Shown here piece after piece: positions 8,701 to 17,523 of a stretch of DNA of 64,000 nt. The translations under genes and the position numbers were made by a program. Below the pieces are notes generated by a model. It did not search any database, was not told the origin of the DNA, and saw only the letters and a list, made by a program, of their open reading frames with translations. The DNA lies in NCBI GenBank assembly GCA_000437755.1, contig FR900122.1:1-64000 (forward strand), read 5' to 3'. The stretch comes from Roseburia sp. CAG:303 (GTDB lineage Bacteria > Bacillota > Clostridia > Lachnospirales > Lachnospiraceae). Numbering within the stretch: the stretch's first letter is position 1; every line of letters starts with the position of its first letter.

Positions 8701-9366
8701 TTATATTGCCAGTTCTCTCTGACAGACATTCATTCTGTCGTAAAACTGTTCATAGAAATCCAGATTTCCATCATATGGTGTGAGATAAAATACCTGCAGC
8801 ACTGTCATGCTGACCTTCTTCATATGGCCTTCCTCGCCTGTCATACACTGGTTTTGCAGTTCTTTGATAAAATAATGCCAGTCACAGATATATTTCTCGT
8901 ATCGTTTTAAATCTCCGGTATCGATCCATTTCCGGACTTTTACCTTCGTCCTGTTCTCCATCCGGCATTCCCCGGTCTGCAGAAAATACTGGAATCCACC
9001 ATTTTCGTAGATCCTTCCCAGCGGAAACAGCCGGCATATGCCTGGACGGAACGGATGAATCGTACATCTTCCCTCTGCGTTCAGATAGCTGCATTTCTCC
9101 TCTGTACCATTCATCCGGATACTCGGAAGAATCACTCCCTGCACTGCCGTCAGTTCCACAGATTCCTGTAAAAGTTCTTCAAAAACTTTTCCAAGTCCGT
9201 TTTCCATCCTGCAGATATCGAAAGGATCCAGCTGTATCGTATTTCCCATGCCGCGGCAGCACGCCGAACATCCCCGGCAATCCTGACAATCCGCCTTAAC
9301 CATATCATTCAGACCATATAACTTACCGTCCGATATCTCATCCATACTGTGAATCTGTCTTTCCAT
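8701..9366 (-). CDS. YkgJ-family cysteine cluster protein
   Basis: 221-residue protein of the YkgJ/CxxCxxCC family (zinc or iron-sulfur cluster binding, function unsettled). The N-terminal cluster reads CQDCRGCSACC and further cysteines follow in CSYLNAEGRCTIHPFRPGICRLFP, the pattern that defines the family. No signal peptide or membrane segment, so cytoplasmic. It follows the lectin-containing GH43 by 36 bp on the same strand, which is probably incidental. A role in metal-dependent oxidation or methylation has been proposed for relatives; nothing here decides it. Confidence 0.75.
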   Translation of the reverse strand: MERQIHSMDEISDGKLYGLNDMVKADCQDCRGCSACCRGMGNTIQLDPFDICRMENGLGKVFEELLQESVELTAVQGVILPSIRMNGTEEKCSYLNAEGRCTIHPFRPGICRLFPLGRIYENGGFQYFLQTGECRMENRTKVKVRKWIDTGDLKRYEKYICDWHYFIKELQNQCMTGEEGHMKKVSMTVLQVFYLTPYDGNLDFYEQFYDRMNVCQRELAI

Positions 9367-9402
9367 CTTATCCTAATCTCCTTGCTGACTGTATATCATC
9401 GA

Positions 9403-11979
9403 TCAGCCGGCTGGCTCCAGTATCCACTTCTGGCACTGTCCGCCCCAGTAATTCCACTGGTTAATATTACCGCCTGATTCCGTACTCCATGCATATACAT
9501 CCAGACCGGATGCACAGTTGCTTGCTCTTGTCAGCAGGGCATAAGTTCCATCGGACTGCAGTTCAATCTTGTACTGCTGGTTTGTGCTTCCCTTATATGT
9601 GTACTGGAGAATATTTGCGCCATCCGTAGCTTTCTTTCCTGCTACGTCCACACATTTGGTATAACCGGATGCACCGGTCAGAATATGGTAATATCCATTT
9701 CCATTCGATACAATCTTAAACTTCTGTGCATCAAATCCATTAAATGCCCACTGCTGTATATTTGCATTGTTACTGCTGCTTCCATCTGCTACATCCAGAT
9801 ATAATCCGGAAAATGCGTTTTTAATATAGAATGTTCCTTCTACGCTGGAAAGTGATGCGGTTGTCTTTGTTCCCCAGATGGTTTCATTATTTTTTCCAAT
9901 CAGTGAGAATGTCATCACTTCTTTATGGCTTGCAGATTCATCCTTCTGTTTGTAAAATACACCCTTGTATACTACACCATTTATCTTCATCTGGCAATAA
10001 TAAGTTCCTGCTGTGTAGCGCCATGTTCCGGTGCAATCCCCGCTGATCGTGCCGTCACTGTTTAAGGTAACGGACTGTGTCGTTAACATGCCTACATTTT
10101 TGGTGGATGCATCCGTACCATGATTTACAAATTCATATGTTCCTGTCATATCGGATGTACTGTAACCAGTCTTTGAAATACTGCTTCCCAGATATTCATA
10201 AACCGCTGTTACCGGCCAGTTGTCCTCATTTAAGAACTGCTGATGCACACGCACTTCATGGTATTCTGTTCCACCGTTAAATCTTGTGTGATATACCAGA
10301 TATCTCTGTCCATCCGTGTCAATGATTGCGGAATTGTGTCCGCCGGACTTATAACCGTCCGTACTTAATGTGGAGAAATCATAATTTCCAAATACCTTGA
10401 TTCCTCTGGTTGCCTGGCTTGTAGAAGATGAGAAGATAGCTGAATTTCCTGCTGCATCCACATAGTTTCCGTTAATGGTTTTGGAACGGTACATTCTGAT
10501 ATGATATCCGCCGTCTACACCCAGCCATCCGTAAGTTACATATAAATAATAATATCCGCTTTCTGAATCGTATAAAATGTATGGTGCTTCTCCTGATTTT
10601 CCATAGCCTCCGGCAATTCTTGTTCCAAAATATCCGTCCGTGTTGCCGCTGTTTGTCTTTGGATAGATTGGCTGACCGGTAGCAGGATCAAGCTGCAGAA
10701 TATAGATTCCGCCTGACCAGGAGCCGTAAGTCATCCAGAGATTTCCGCTTGCATCAAATAATACGGTTGGATCGATTGCGTTCGGGAATAAGGAATTGTT
10801 GTAATTTCCTGCACTATTAAACCAGCCGCCTCTTGTTGAGCTTAATCTGCCCTCACTGATTAACTTCGGAATATTTGTATTTGCATAGTTTGTATTTACA
10901 GTTTTTGTTCCGAGTGACGAAGTCGTGGTCACATTGTTATCCCCTTTGGTAAATCCGGAATAAATCACGGTATCTACATAGGAGAACGGTCCCTGTGCTG
11001 ACTTTGACACACCATATCCGATACAGGAACGGATGTATGTGGATGAAGTACAGTAGTACATCATGTATGCACCTTTACTTCCATCATTCCATACATAGGA
11101 AGGATTATAAATAATATCCGGTGCCCATACCCCATATCCGCCGGAGCAGTCCGAATCATTATATCCTGCCCAGAGGAAAGAGGATGCAAGTGCATCTTCT
11201 AAGGCTTCTCCTGTTGCTGAAGTTGTACTTCCACTGTTTTTCTCTGCTTCTACGAGATTCCATTTCTGGCATTCTCCGCCCCAGTAATTCCATTCATTGA
11301 TATTTCCTCCGGCTTCCGATGACCAGTCATATACATCCAGTCCTGAACTGCATCCACTTGCTTTTGTAAGAATTGCATAAGTGCCATCCGGCTGCTGGAC
11401 AATGCGGTATTTCTGCATCTCTCCGCCCCAGTATTCCCACTGGAGAATGTTTGTCCCGTCACTTGCTGAACCGCTGTCCACATCCAGGCAGCTCTTATAA
11501 CCGGACGCACCGGTCAGTATGTAATAATATCCGTCCCCAAGCGATACGAATTTAAACTTCTGTGCATCGGATCCATTGTATGACCACTGGCGCACATTTG
11601 CTCCATTGCTGGAAGAGCCGTTTTCAATATCCAGGTATAATCCGCTGTATTTATTCTGAATATAGTAAACTCCTTCTACATTCTCACTTGCATACACGGT
11701 ATTATTGGTATATCCCTGCGTTCCTTCCGCCGACCAGCTTCTAAGGTCTGTGGACGATGCCTGTGCCATGTGCGAACCATAAATATAATATTTTCCATTG
11801 GATGAATCATAAAATACGGATGGATCATGAACTGATATCCTTGTTGTGGCTGATGTGCCTGATGAACTTGCTGCCCCCATTGCTATACTTCCCGGCTGTA
11901 ATCCGCAGAATGCGAACACTGTTGCCATTACTAAAGCTGCAGCTTTTCTGCCATGCTTTCTCTGTGATTGAACTCTCAT
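9403..11979 (-). CDS. Secreted GH43 arabinanase-like enzyme with a ricin-type lectin inserted in the catalytic domain
   Basis: 858 residues. A signal peptide (basic head RKHGRK, hydrophobic core, about 1-36) is followed by the first strands of a GH43 propeller with nucleophile/base Asp52 (VHDPS). Then, at residues 101-243, a complete beta-trefoil ricin-B/CBM13-like lectin interrupts the propeller; the catalytic fold resumes at WAPD (285-288), with Asp403 (NAIDP) and Glu464 (SGEAP). A lipocalin-like GH43 C-terminal module follows, and a second copy of the same lectin closes the protein (713-858). The ATG at 11979 has AAGGAAG upstream; an ATG 24 bases earlier has no ribosome site. No dockerin, so probably freely secreted. 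Arabinan or arabinoxylan is the likely substrate. Confidence 0.87.
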   Translation of the reverse strand: MRVQSQRKHGRKAAALVMATVFAFCGLQPGSIAMGAASSSGTSATTRISVHDPSVFYDSSNGKYYIYGSHMAQASSTDLRSWSAEGTQGYTNNTVYASENVEGVYYIQNKYSGLYLDIENGSSSNGANVRQWSYNGSDAQKFKFVSLGDGYYYILTGASGYKSCLDVDSGSASDGTNILQWEYWGGEMQKYRIVQQPDGTYAILTKASGCSSGLDVYDWSSEAGGNINEWNYWGGECQKWNLVEAEKNSGSTTSATGEALEDALASSFLWAGYNDSDCSGGYGVWAPDIIYNPSYVWNDGSKGAYMMYYCTSSTYIRSCIGYGVSKSAQGPFSYVDTVIYSGFTKGDNNVTTTSSLGTKTVNTNYANTNIPKLISEGRLSSTRGGWFNSAGNYNNSLFPNAIDPTVLFDASGNLWMTYGSWSGGIYILQLDPATGQPIYPKTNSGNTDGYFGTRIAGGYGKSGEAPYILYDSESGYYYLYVTYGWLGVDGGYHIRMYRSKTINGNYVDAAGNSAIFSSSTSQATRGIKVFGNYDFSTLSTDGYKSGGHNSAIIDTDGQRYLVYHTRFNGGTEYHEVRVHQQFLNEDNWPVTAVYEYLGSSISKTGYSTSDMTGTYEFVNHGTDASTKNVGMLTTQSVTLNSDGTISGDCTGTWRYTAGTYYCQMKINGVVYKGVFYKQKDESASHKEVMTFSLIGKNNETIWGTKTTASLSSVEGTFYIKNAFSGLYLDVADGSSSNNANIQQWAFNGFDAQKFKIVSNGNGYYHILTGASGYTKCVDVAGKKATDGANILQYTYKGSTNQQYKIELQSDGTYALLTRASNCASGLDVYAWSTESGGNINQWNYWGGQCQKWILEPAG
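9406..9843 (-). repeat. C-terminal copy of the duplicated ricin-type lectin module
   Basis: Encodes the 146-residue C-terminal beta-trefoil. It shares phrase after phrase with the inserted copy, for example SGLYLD, YYxILTGASGY, TDGANILQ versus SDGTNILQ, and NQWNYWGGQCQKW versus NEWNYWGGECQKW. The two modules are clearly an intragenic duplication. Confidence 0.85.
11251..11679 (-). repeat. Inserted copy of the duplicated ricin-type lectin module
   Basis: Encodes a full three-lobed lectin (QKFKF, QKYRI and QKWNL mark the lobes) placed between the first propeller strands and the WAPD strand of the GH43 domain. In the neighbouring dockerin GH43 the equivalent point is a loop of about 35 residues, which fixes the insertion site. 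Confidence 0.85.
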
Positions 11980-12003
11980 TACTAAGCTTCCTTTCCAATA
12001 CAT

Positions 12004-12291
12004 TTTAGTCTCTGTTCCAATCCCCTTTCACAGTTACCTTTCACAATTATCTAGTTATTATACACTTTTGCATTGTGATATTTGTACATAGATAATTTCT
12101 TCTATCCTCCTTCTGTTATATTTTTGTACATTTATCACTCCCTTATGCCGCTATCATAGTATATTTTTTACAGTAATGCAATAGTCAATGTTTTTTTCGT
12201 GAATATGCACAATTTATTCATGAAATATTCATATTTTAAGAGTTCAATTCTGTACATTTTGCCCTAATATGCATTTCATTCCGGTATTGTT
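12004..12291. promoter_or_regulatory. Upstream region of the lectin GH43 gene with direct repeats
   Basis: Minus strand -10 TATAAT at 12057-12062 without a recognisable -35, as in activator-dependent promoters. Two direct repeats of TGTGAAAGG (minus strand; 12024-12032 and 12037-12045, 13-bp period) lie between it and the gene. TGTACA-containing stretches recur at about 12083, 12116 and 12251. A stem TTCCGGTA/TACCGGAA spans the crp stop codon (about 12279-12300) without a T-run. No coding potential seen. Confidence 0.45.
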
Positions 12292-12936
12292 CTACCGGAA
12301 AATGAAATAATTTTTGTGATAATCAAGTATATTTTCCTCTTTCAGCCTTGAGAGTTCCGCTGACATGGCACTCCGGTCAACAGACAGGTAATCCGCAAGT
12401 TCCTGCCGGTTAAACGGAATGGTAAAGCTGACCTTACCGGTTTTCTGTGCCTGTGCCGACAGATAGGAGAGCAGTTTCTTTCTGGTCGTCCTCTGCGACA
12501 TATGCTCGATCTTCTCTGTCAGAAGAATATTTTTCTGTGCCATTGCAGATACCAGATTTGTAATCATGCGGTTATGGCAGGCACAGGATGACGGACATAC
12601 TGTTAATATTTTATGAACGTCAAGACGGTATACCGCAGTATCTTCCACCGCCCGGACTGCCACCTGGGACTCTGCCCCCGCACATGCATATGCCTCCCCG
12701 AAGATTTCCCCAGGCCCTGCCTCCGACATAATCGTCTGGTTTCCCCAGTAATCCGATTTGATGATATGCACCATGCCCTTTACCACAACATACAGCTGTG
12801 TCATTCTGTCCCCCTGATTCACAATAAAACTGCCCTTTTCATAGCATTGCTCCTTCGCATCCATGCAGCCAAACACCCCGTTTATCTCCTCCGGACTCAT
12901 TCCCTGGAACAATCTTGATTTCTGTAAAACCTCCAT
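12292..12936 (-). CDS. Crp/Fnr-family transcriptional regulator
   Basis: 214-residue regulator: cyclic-nucleotide-binding-type beta-roll (about 15-130) followed by a winged helix whose recognition region reads NRQELADYLSVDRSAMSAEL. No N-terminal Cys cluster of the E. coli FNR type, although several cysteines lie mid-protein (CPSSCACHN). The start at 12936 is chosen because AAAGAGGTG precedes it and because the likely promoter -10 (12968-12973) overlaps the alternative ATG at 12969, which would therefore not be in the mRNA. Divergent from the ferredoxin-like gene, with a shared dyad; similar regulators control redox or nitrosative-stress genes in Clostridia. Confidence 0.85.
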   Translation of the reverse strand: MEVLQKSRLFQGMSPEEINGVFGCMDAKEQCYEKGSFIVNQGDRMTQLYVVVKGMVHIIKSDYWGNQTIMSEAGPGEIFGEAYACAGAESQVAVRAVEDTAVYRLDVHKILTVCPSSCACHNRMITNLVSAMAQKNILLTEKIEHMSQRTTRKKLLSYLSAQAQKTGKVSFTIPFNRQELADYLSVDRSAMSAELSRLKEENILDYHKNYFIFR

Positions 12937-12967
12937 CGCGTTCACCTCTTTAATTAATTCTGATTCC

Positions 12968-13058
12968 ATTCTGTACCATCTCCTCTCTGTTGTCAAGACA
13001 CAAATCCTTCCATTTCGTTGTAAAAACAACATACTTTTTTCTTCTTTTCTGCTAAAAT
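12968..13058. promoter_or_regulatory. Divergent promoters and shared FNR-type dyad
   Basis: Minus: TTGACA (12991-12996), 17 bp, CAGAAT (12968-12973) for the regulator. Plus: TAAAAT (13053-13058) with no clear -35 for the ferredoxin-like gene. Between them 13017-13030 is a perfect dyad GTTGT-N4-ACAAC with FNR-family geometry. Its centre lies near -41.5 for the plus promoter (class II activation distance) and near -62 for the minus promoter. Confidence 0.6.
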
Positions 13059-13102
13059 GAACGGGAAAGTTGTGAATTTAAAAACAGGAAAGAGGTACTC
13101 TT

Positions 13103-13687
13103 ATGATTCGTAAAATTATAAAAATAGATACTGAAAAATGTAACGGATGCGGACTTTGTGTCAATGCCTGTCATGAGCAGGCGATTGGACTTCGCCACGG
13201 CAAGGCTGTACTGCTGCGCGATGATTACTGTGACGGACTGGGAAACTGTCTTCCTGCCTGTCCGATGAATGCGATTTCTTTTGAAGAAAGAGAAGCTCTC
13301 GCTTATGATGAAGATGCCGTTTTACTGAATAAGAAAAACTGGCCGGTACAGATTAAACTCGCCCCGGTAACAGCACCTTATTTCCATCAGGCTGATTTAC
13401 TGATTGCGGCAGACTGTACTGCATTCACACATCCAACCTTTTATCAGGATTTCCTGCGCGGACGTGTTACTTTAATCGGATGTCCGAAGCTGGATGCCAT
13501 CGATTATTCTGAAAAACTCACGGAAATTTTTGCCGGAAATGAAATCAGAAGTATTACCGTTACCCGCATGATCGTGCCATGCTGCGGCGGACTGGAATAT
13601 GCCATAAAAACTGCCATAAAAGCAAGCGGGAAAGACATTCCGCTTCGGGTTGTAACGATTGATACAAAGGGAAATATTGTTGCATAA
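13103..13687 (+). CDS. Ferredoxin-like 4Fe-4S protein
   Basis: 194 residues. The N-terminus holds two cluster motifs: CNGCGLCVNACHEQA (complete 4Fe-4S ligand set) and CDGLGNCLPACP, the second with an altered spacing. The remainder carries further cysteines, including CPKLD and PCCGG, which may bind another cofactor. No membrane segments. It is divergent from the Crp/Fnr gene and probably its target. Proteins of this kind occur beside Crp/Fnr regulators in many Clostridia; the electron partner is unknown. Confidence 0.8.
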   Translation: MIRKIIKIDTEKCNGCGLCVNACHEQAIGLRHGKAVLLRDDYCDGLGNCLPACPMNAISFEEREALAYDEDAVLLNKKNWPVQIKLAPVTAPYFHQADLLIAADCTAFTHPTFYQDFLRGRVTLIGCPKLDAIDYSEKLTEIFAGNEIRSITVTRMIVPCCGGLEYAIKTAIKASGKDIPLRVVTIDTKGNIVA

Positions 13688-13723
13688 AAAACTCCCGCGG
13701 AAAATTCCGTGGGAGTTTTTTTA
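13686..13723. terminator. Bidirectional terminator between ferredoxin-like gene and ABC exporter
   Basis: ACTCCCGCGGAA (13691-13702) pairs with TTCCGTGGGAGT (13705-13716), bordered by A-run and T-run. It serves the plus-strand iron-sulfur gene and the minus-strand exporter operon, whose stop codon lies at its edge. Confidence 0.9.
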
Positions 13724-15637
13724 TGCGATAGATCCGGTATATAACTGATAATATCTTCCTTTTTCTGCCATGAGCTGTTCATGGTTTCCACGCTCGATGA
13801 TTCTTCCCTGTTCGAGAACCATGATACAGTCACTGTTTCTTACGGTTGACAGACGATGTGCAATGACAAAGGTTGTTCTGCCTTCCATCAGTCCGTCCAT
13901 ACCTTTCTGAACCAGTGCTTCTGTTCTGGTATCAATACTGGAGGTTGCCTCATCAAGAATAAGTGCCGGTGGATCTGCCACTGCTGCTCTTGCGATGGCA
14001 ATCAGCTGTCTCTGTCCCTGTGACAGATTTGCACCGTCGCCGGTCAGCATGGTATTATAACCCTGCGGCAGTCTGGTGATAAAGCTGTCTGCATTTGCAA
14101 GCTTTGCTGCTGCGATACATTCTTCGTCCGTTGCATCCAGCTTGCCATAACGGATGTTTTCCATAACAGTTCCGGTAAATAAGTGGGTATCCTGAAGAAC
14201 GATACCAAGACTTCTTCTCAAATCTGCTTTCTTTATCTTGTTGATGTTGATACCGTCATAACAGATTTTACCGTCCTGAATATCATAAAAACGGTTAATC
14301 AGGTTGGTGATGGTTGTCTTTCCTGCACCGGTACTTCCGACGAAGGCGAGCTTCTGTCCAGGAGTTGCAAACATCTTGATATCATGCAATACAATCTTTT
14401 CATCCGTATAACCGAAGTCAACACCCTTAAATTCTACGTCGCCTTCCAGCTTCACAAGCTTTGGCTTGCCGGTTTCCTTATCGACAGTCTTCCATGCCCA
14501 TTCTTCGGTACATTTTTCACATTCCACAAGATTTCCCTGTGCATCTTCCTGCACATTGACCAGTGTAACCGTTCCCTCGTCGGTCTCCGGCTGTTCATCG
14601 AGCAGATTGAAGATTCTTTCCGCACCTGCCATCGCCATAACCACACTGTTTAACTGCTGGCTGACCTGTGTAATCGGCATGTTGAAACTCTTGTTTAACT
14701 GCAGGAATGCAACCAGTGTTCCGACGGTAACCACCCCGGAACCGCTGCCTATGGCAAGGATTGCTCCGACTACGGCACAGAGTACATAGCTGACATTTCC
14801 AAGCTGTGCATTGACAGGCATCAGGATATTCGCATAGGCATTGGCATTATTTGCACTATCGCGGAGTTTTTCATTTAACTCACGGAACTCTTCCAGTGCC
14901 TTTTCTTCATGACAGAATACCTTTACTACCTTCTGTCCGCCCATCATTTCTTCGATATAACCATTTAATTTTCCGAGGTCTCTCTGCTGCTTTCCAAAGT
15001 ACATTCCGGACTTTCCTGCCAGATGTCTGGTGCAGACCATCATGACCGCAACCATGACCAGTGTCAGGATAGTAAGCGGAATACTTAAAATAACCATGCT
15101 GATAAATACCATGACAATGGTAATCACACTGTTGATTAACTGTGGGATACTCTGACTGATTAACTGTCTCAGGGTATCAATATCATTGGTATACATGGAC
15201 ATGATATCACCATGTGCATGTGTATCGAAATATTTGATTGGCAGGGATTCCATGTGTTTGAACATCTTCTCCCTGATATTACGCAATGTACCCTGTGTAA
15301 TATTTACCATAATTCTGTTATATACGTAGGATGTAACGATTCCGACCAGATATACACAGGCAATGCTGGCAAGACCTTTGAGCAGCGGTCCAAAATCGGG
15401 ATTGTCCACACCAAGCAGCGGTGTAATATATTCGTCAATCAGTGTTTTGGAAAACATGGATGACTGCACACTTGCAAATGCTGCAACTATGATACAAATC
15501 ACTACGATAATGAATGGAATACGATAGCTTTCCATCATAAAGCTGAATAATCTTTTGAATATTTTTCCAGGATTCTCTACTTTCGGGCCACGGCCGCCTG
15601 GTCCACCCGGAGCTTTTACTTTCTTTTCTTCTGCCAT
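13721..15637 (-). CDS. ABC exporter half-transporter, consensus-Walker-B subunit
   Basis: 638-residue half-transporter: Gly/Pro-rich N-terminus, six-helix membrane domain (about 35-330), then an ATPase domain. Walker A GSTGAGKT; Walker B LILDEATSSID keeps the catalytic Glu, but the signature is LSQGQ, not LSGGQ. Between membrane and ATPase domains lies an unusual linker of about 60 residues with a CEKC motif and an acidic/Trp patch. Partner of the upstream gene (15 bp gap), which has the complementary defects. Together they form a heterodimeric exporter of the LmrCD/BmrCD/TM287-288 type, substrate unknown (drug, lipid or peptide). Confidence 0.88.
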   Translation of the reverse strand: MAEEKKVKAPGGPGGRGPKVENPGKIFKRLFSFMMESYRIPFIIVVICIIVAAFASVQSSMFSKTLIDEYITPLLGVDNPDFGPLLKGLASIACVYLVGIVTSYVYNRIMVNITQGTLRNIREKMFKHMESLPIKYFDTHAHGDIMSMYTNDIDTLRQLISQSIPQLINSVITIVMVFISMVILSIPLTILTLVMVAVMMVCTRHLAGKSGMYFGKQQRDLGKLNGYIEEMMGGQKVVKVFCHEEKALEEFRELNEKLRDSANNANAYANILMPVNAQLGNVSYVLCAVVGAILAIGSGSGVVTVGTLVAFLQLNKSFNMPITQVSQQLNSVVMAMAGAERIFNLLDEQPETDEGTVTLVNVQEDAQGNLVECEKCTEEWAWKTVDKETGKPKLVKLEGDVEFKGVDFGYTDEKIVLHDIKMFATPGQKLAFVGSTGAGKTTITNLINRFYDIQDGKICYDGININKIKKADLRRSLGIVLQDTHLFTGTVMENIRYGKLDATDEECIAAAKLANADSFITRLPQGYNTMLTGDGANLSQGQRQLIAIARAAVADPPALILDEATSSIDTRTEALVQKGMDGLMEGRTTFVIAHRLSTVRNSDCIMVLEQGRIIERGNHEQLMAEKGRYYQLYTGSIA

Positions 15638-15652
15638 CTCTATTCTCCTTTC

Positions 15653-17392
15653 CTAATTTTCATCAAAATCGCCGCCGCCTTTTGTCTGGCCTTCGTATAC
15701 GGAACGATATATTTCATTGGTTTCCAGCAGTTCTTCATGTGTGCCGAAGCCATTAACTTTTCCGTCATCTAATACAATGATATGGTCTGCATCCTGAATA
15801 CTGGAAATACGCTGTGCAATAATAAACTTCGTGGTATCCGGTATTTCTTCCGCAAATGCCTTACGAATCTTTGCATCGGTTGCAGTATCCACCGCACTGG
15901 TAGAGTCATCGAGAATCAGAATCTTCGGTTTCTTTAACAATGCCCTGGCAATACAGAGACGCTGCTTCTGTCCGCCGGATACATTGCTTCCGCCCTGCTC
16001 GATGTATGTATTGTACTTAATCGGCATCTTCTCGATAAATTCATCGGCACATGCCATCTTACATGCCGCGATACATTCTTCTTCCGTGGCATTTTCATTT
16101 CCCCAGCGGAGATTGTCAAGAATCGTGCCGGAGAACAGTTCATTCTTCTGAAGTACAACGGATACCTGATTTCTAAGGCTCTCTATGTCATATTCACGGA
16201 CGTCTCTTCCACCAACCAGAATTCTTCCTTCCGTTACGTCATACAGACGGCTGATTAAGTTTACAAAACTGGATTTCGCACTTCCCGTTCCGCCGATAAT
16301 ACCTATCGTCTCACCTGCCTGAACCGTTAAATTGATATCGGAAAGGACAGGTTTGCTGCTTTTCTTATTGTATGCAAAGTTTACATGTTCAAAGACAACA
16401 CTTCCATCCTTTACTTCATATTCCGGATGTTCCGGATTTATCAGATCCGTCTGTTCGTCAATGACTTCTGCAATACGGCGGATGCTCGCCGCACTCATGG
16501 TAATCATGACGAAAATCATGGACAGCATCATAAGATTCATCATAATGGACATGACATACTGGAATAACTGTGTCAGTTCACCGGTTGTCAGGCTTCCTGC
16601 CGTAATCATATTTGCACCAAACCATGAAATCAGCAGAATACTTCCGTATACGGTAATCATCATGGCCGGATTATTGAATGCCAGAAGACTTTCTACCTTA
16701 ACAAACATTTTGTAAATATTATCTGCCGCCGTTGTAAATTTCCGGTTCTCGTGATCTTCCCGGACGAATGCCTTAACCACACGGATGGCAGATATATTCT
16801 CCTGCACACTCGCATTTAAGTCATCATATCTGCGGAATACCTTCTCAAACATCGGAGTTGCATGACTGATGATGAATGCCAGTACAATTCCAAGAAAGAT
16901 AATCGCCACTACAAAAATCATACTGATTTTCACACTGACTAACATCGACATAAACAATGCCGCAATCAGGGTAAATGGTGCTCGGATTCCCATACGGATA
17001 ATCATCTGGTATGCATTCTGCACATTTGTCACATCCGTTGTCAGTCTTGTTACCAGACCTGCGGTACTGTATTTATCAATATTGGAAAATGAATACGTCT
17101 GAATATTCTCATACATGGCATCCCTGAGATTGCATGCCACACCGGTAGATGCCTGTGCCGCGAATTTGCCGGCCAGGATACCAAAGGAAAGGCTTAACAG
17201 TGCTGCCAGAATCATGAGTCCGCCATACAGATAGACTTTTCCCATATCTCCTACACTGATGCCTTTGTCAATAATTGCTGCTGTCAAAAGTGGAAGAATT
17301 ACTTCCATTACTACTTCCGCTGCCGCAAAGACCATACTCAGGATACTCGCCAGTTTGTACTGCCTGACCTGAGCCAGTATTGTTTTTAGCAT
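15653..17392 (-). CDS. ABC exporter half-transporter, degenerate-Walker-B subunit
   Basis: 579 residues, six transmembrane helices followed by an ATPase domain. Walker A GGTGSAKSS is altered, Walker B LILDDSTSAVD has Asp in place of the catalytic Glu, and the signature SGGQ is canonical. This pattern marks the degenerate-site subunit of a heterodimeric exporter. AGGAGG lies 8 bases before the ATG. First gene of the two-gene operon. A perfect CAGGGATTTCCCTG palindrome lies just upstream (17425-17438). Confidence 0.88.
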   Translation of the reverse strand: MLKTILAQVRQYKLASILSMVFAAAEVVMEVILPLLTAAIIDKGISVGDMGKVYLYGGLMILAALLSLSFGILAGKFAAQASTGVACNLRDAMYENIQTYSFSNIDKYSTAGLVTRLTTDVTNVQNAYQMIIRMGIRAPFTLIAALFMSMLVSVKISMIFVVAIIFLGIVLAFIISHATPMFEKVFRRYDDLNASVQENISAIRVVKAFVREDHENRKFTTAADNIYKMFVKVESLLAFNNPAMMITVYGSILLISWFGANMITAGSLTTGELTQLFQYVMSIMMNLMMLSMIFVMITMSAASIRRIAEVIDEQTDLINPEHPEYEVKDGSVVFEHVNFAYNKKSSKPVLSDINLTVQAGETIGIIGGTGSAKSSFVNLISRLYDVTEGRILVGGRDVREYDIESLRNQVSVVLQKNELFSGTILDNLRWGNENATEEECIAACKMACADEFIEKMPIKYNTYIEQGGSNVSGGQKQRLCIARALLKKPKILILDDSTSAVDTATDAKIRKAFAEEIPDTTKFIIAQRISSIQDADHIIVLDDGKVNGFGTHEELLETNEIYRSVYEGQTKGGGDFDEN

Positions 17393-17424
17393 TTGTTTTC
17401 CTCCTGTATCTGAAAATTATTAAA

Positions 17425-17438
17425 CAGGGATTTCCCTG
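17425..17438. promoter_or_regulatory. Palindrome upstream of the ABC exporter operon
   Basis: Perfect 14-bp palindrome CAGGGATTTCCCTG, 33 bp before the first exporter start codon and just past the upstream terminator. Candidate operator; no regulator gene is adjacent and a clear promoter was not found. Confidence 0.35.
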
Positions 17439-17447
17439 ATATATCAT

Positions 17448-17482
17448 AAAACACCCCCATACTTTGCATGGGGATGTTGTTT
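17448..17482 (-). terminator. Terminator of the foldase lipoprotein gene
   Basis: On the minus strand AACATCCCCAT and ATGGGGGTGTT pair around a 7-base loop (17450-17478), followed by a short T-run. Confidence 0.7.
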
Positions 17483-17523
17483 ACCGGTTCCGGGACTTTC
17501 CGTCCTGACCATTCTGTTATTAA

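Noticed and set aside
12967..12969. ATG at 12969 as the start of the Crp/Fnr gene
   Set aside because: It overlaps the likely -10 hexamer, so it would not be transcribed; the ATG at 12936 has the better ribosome site and fits the family N-terminus.
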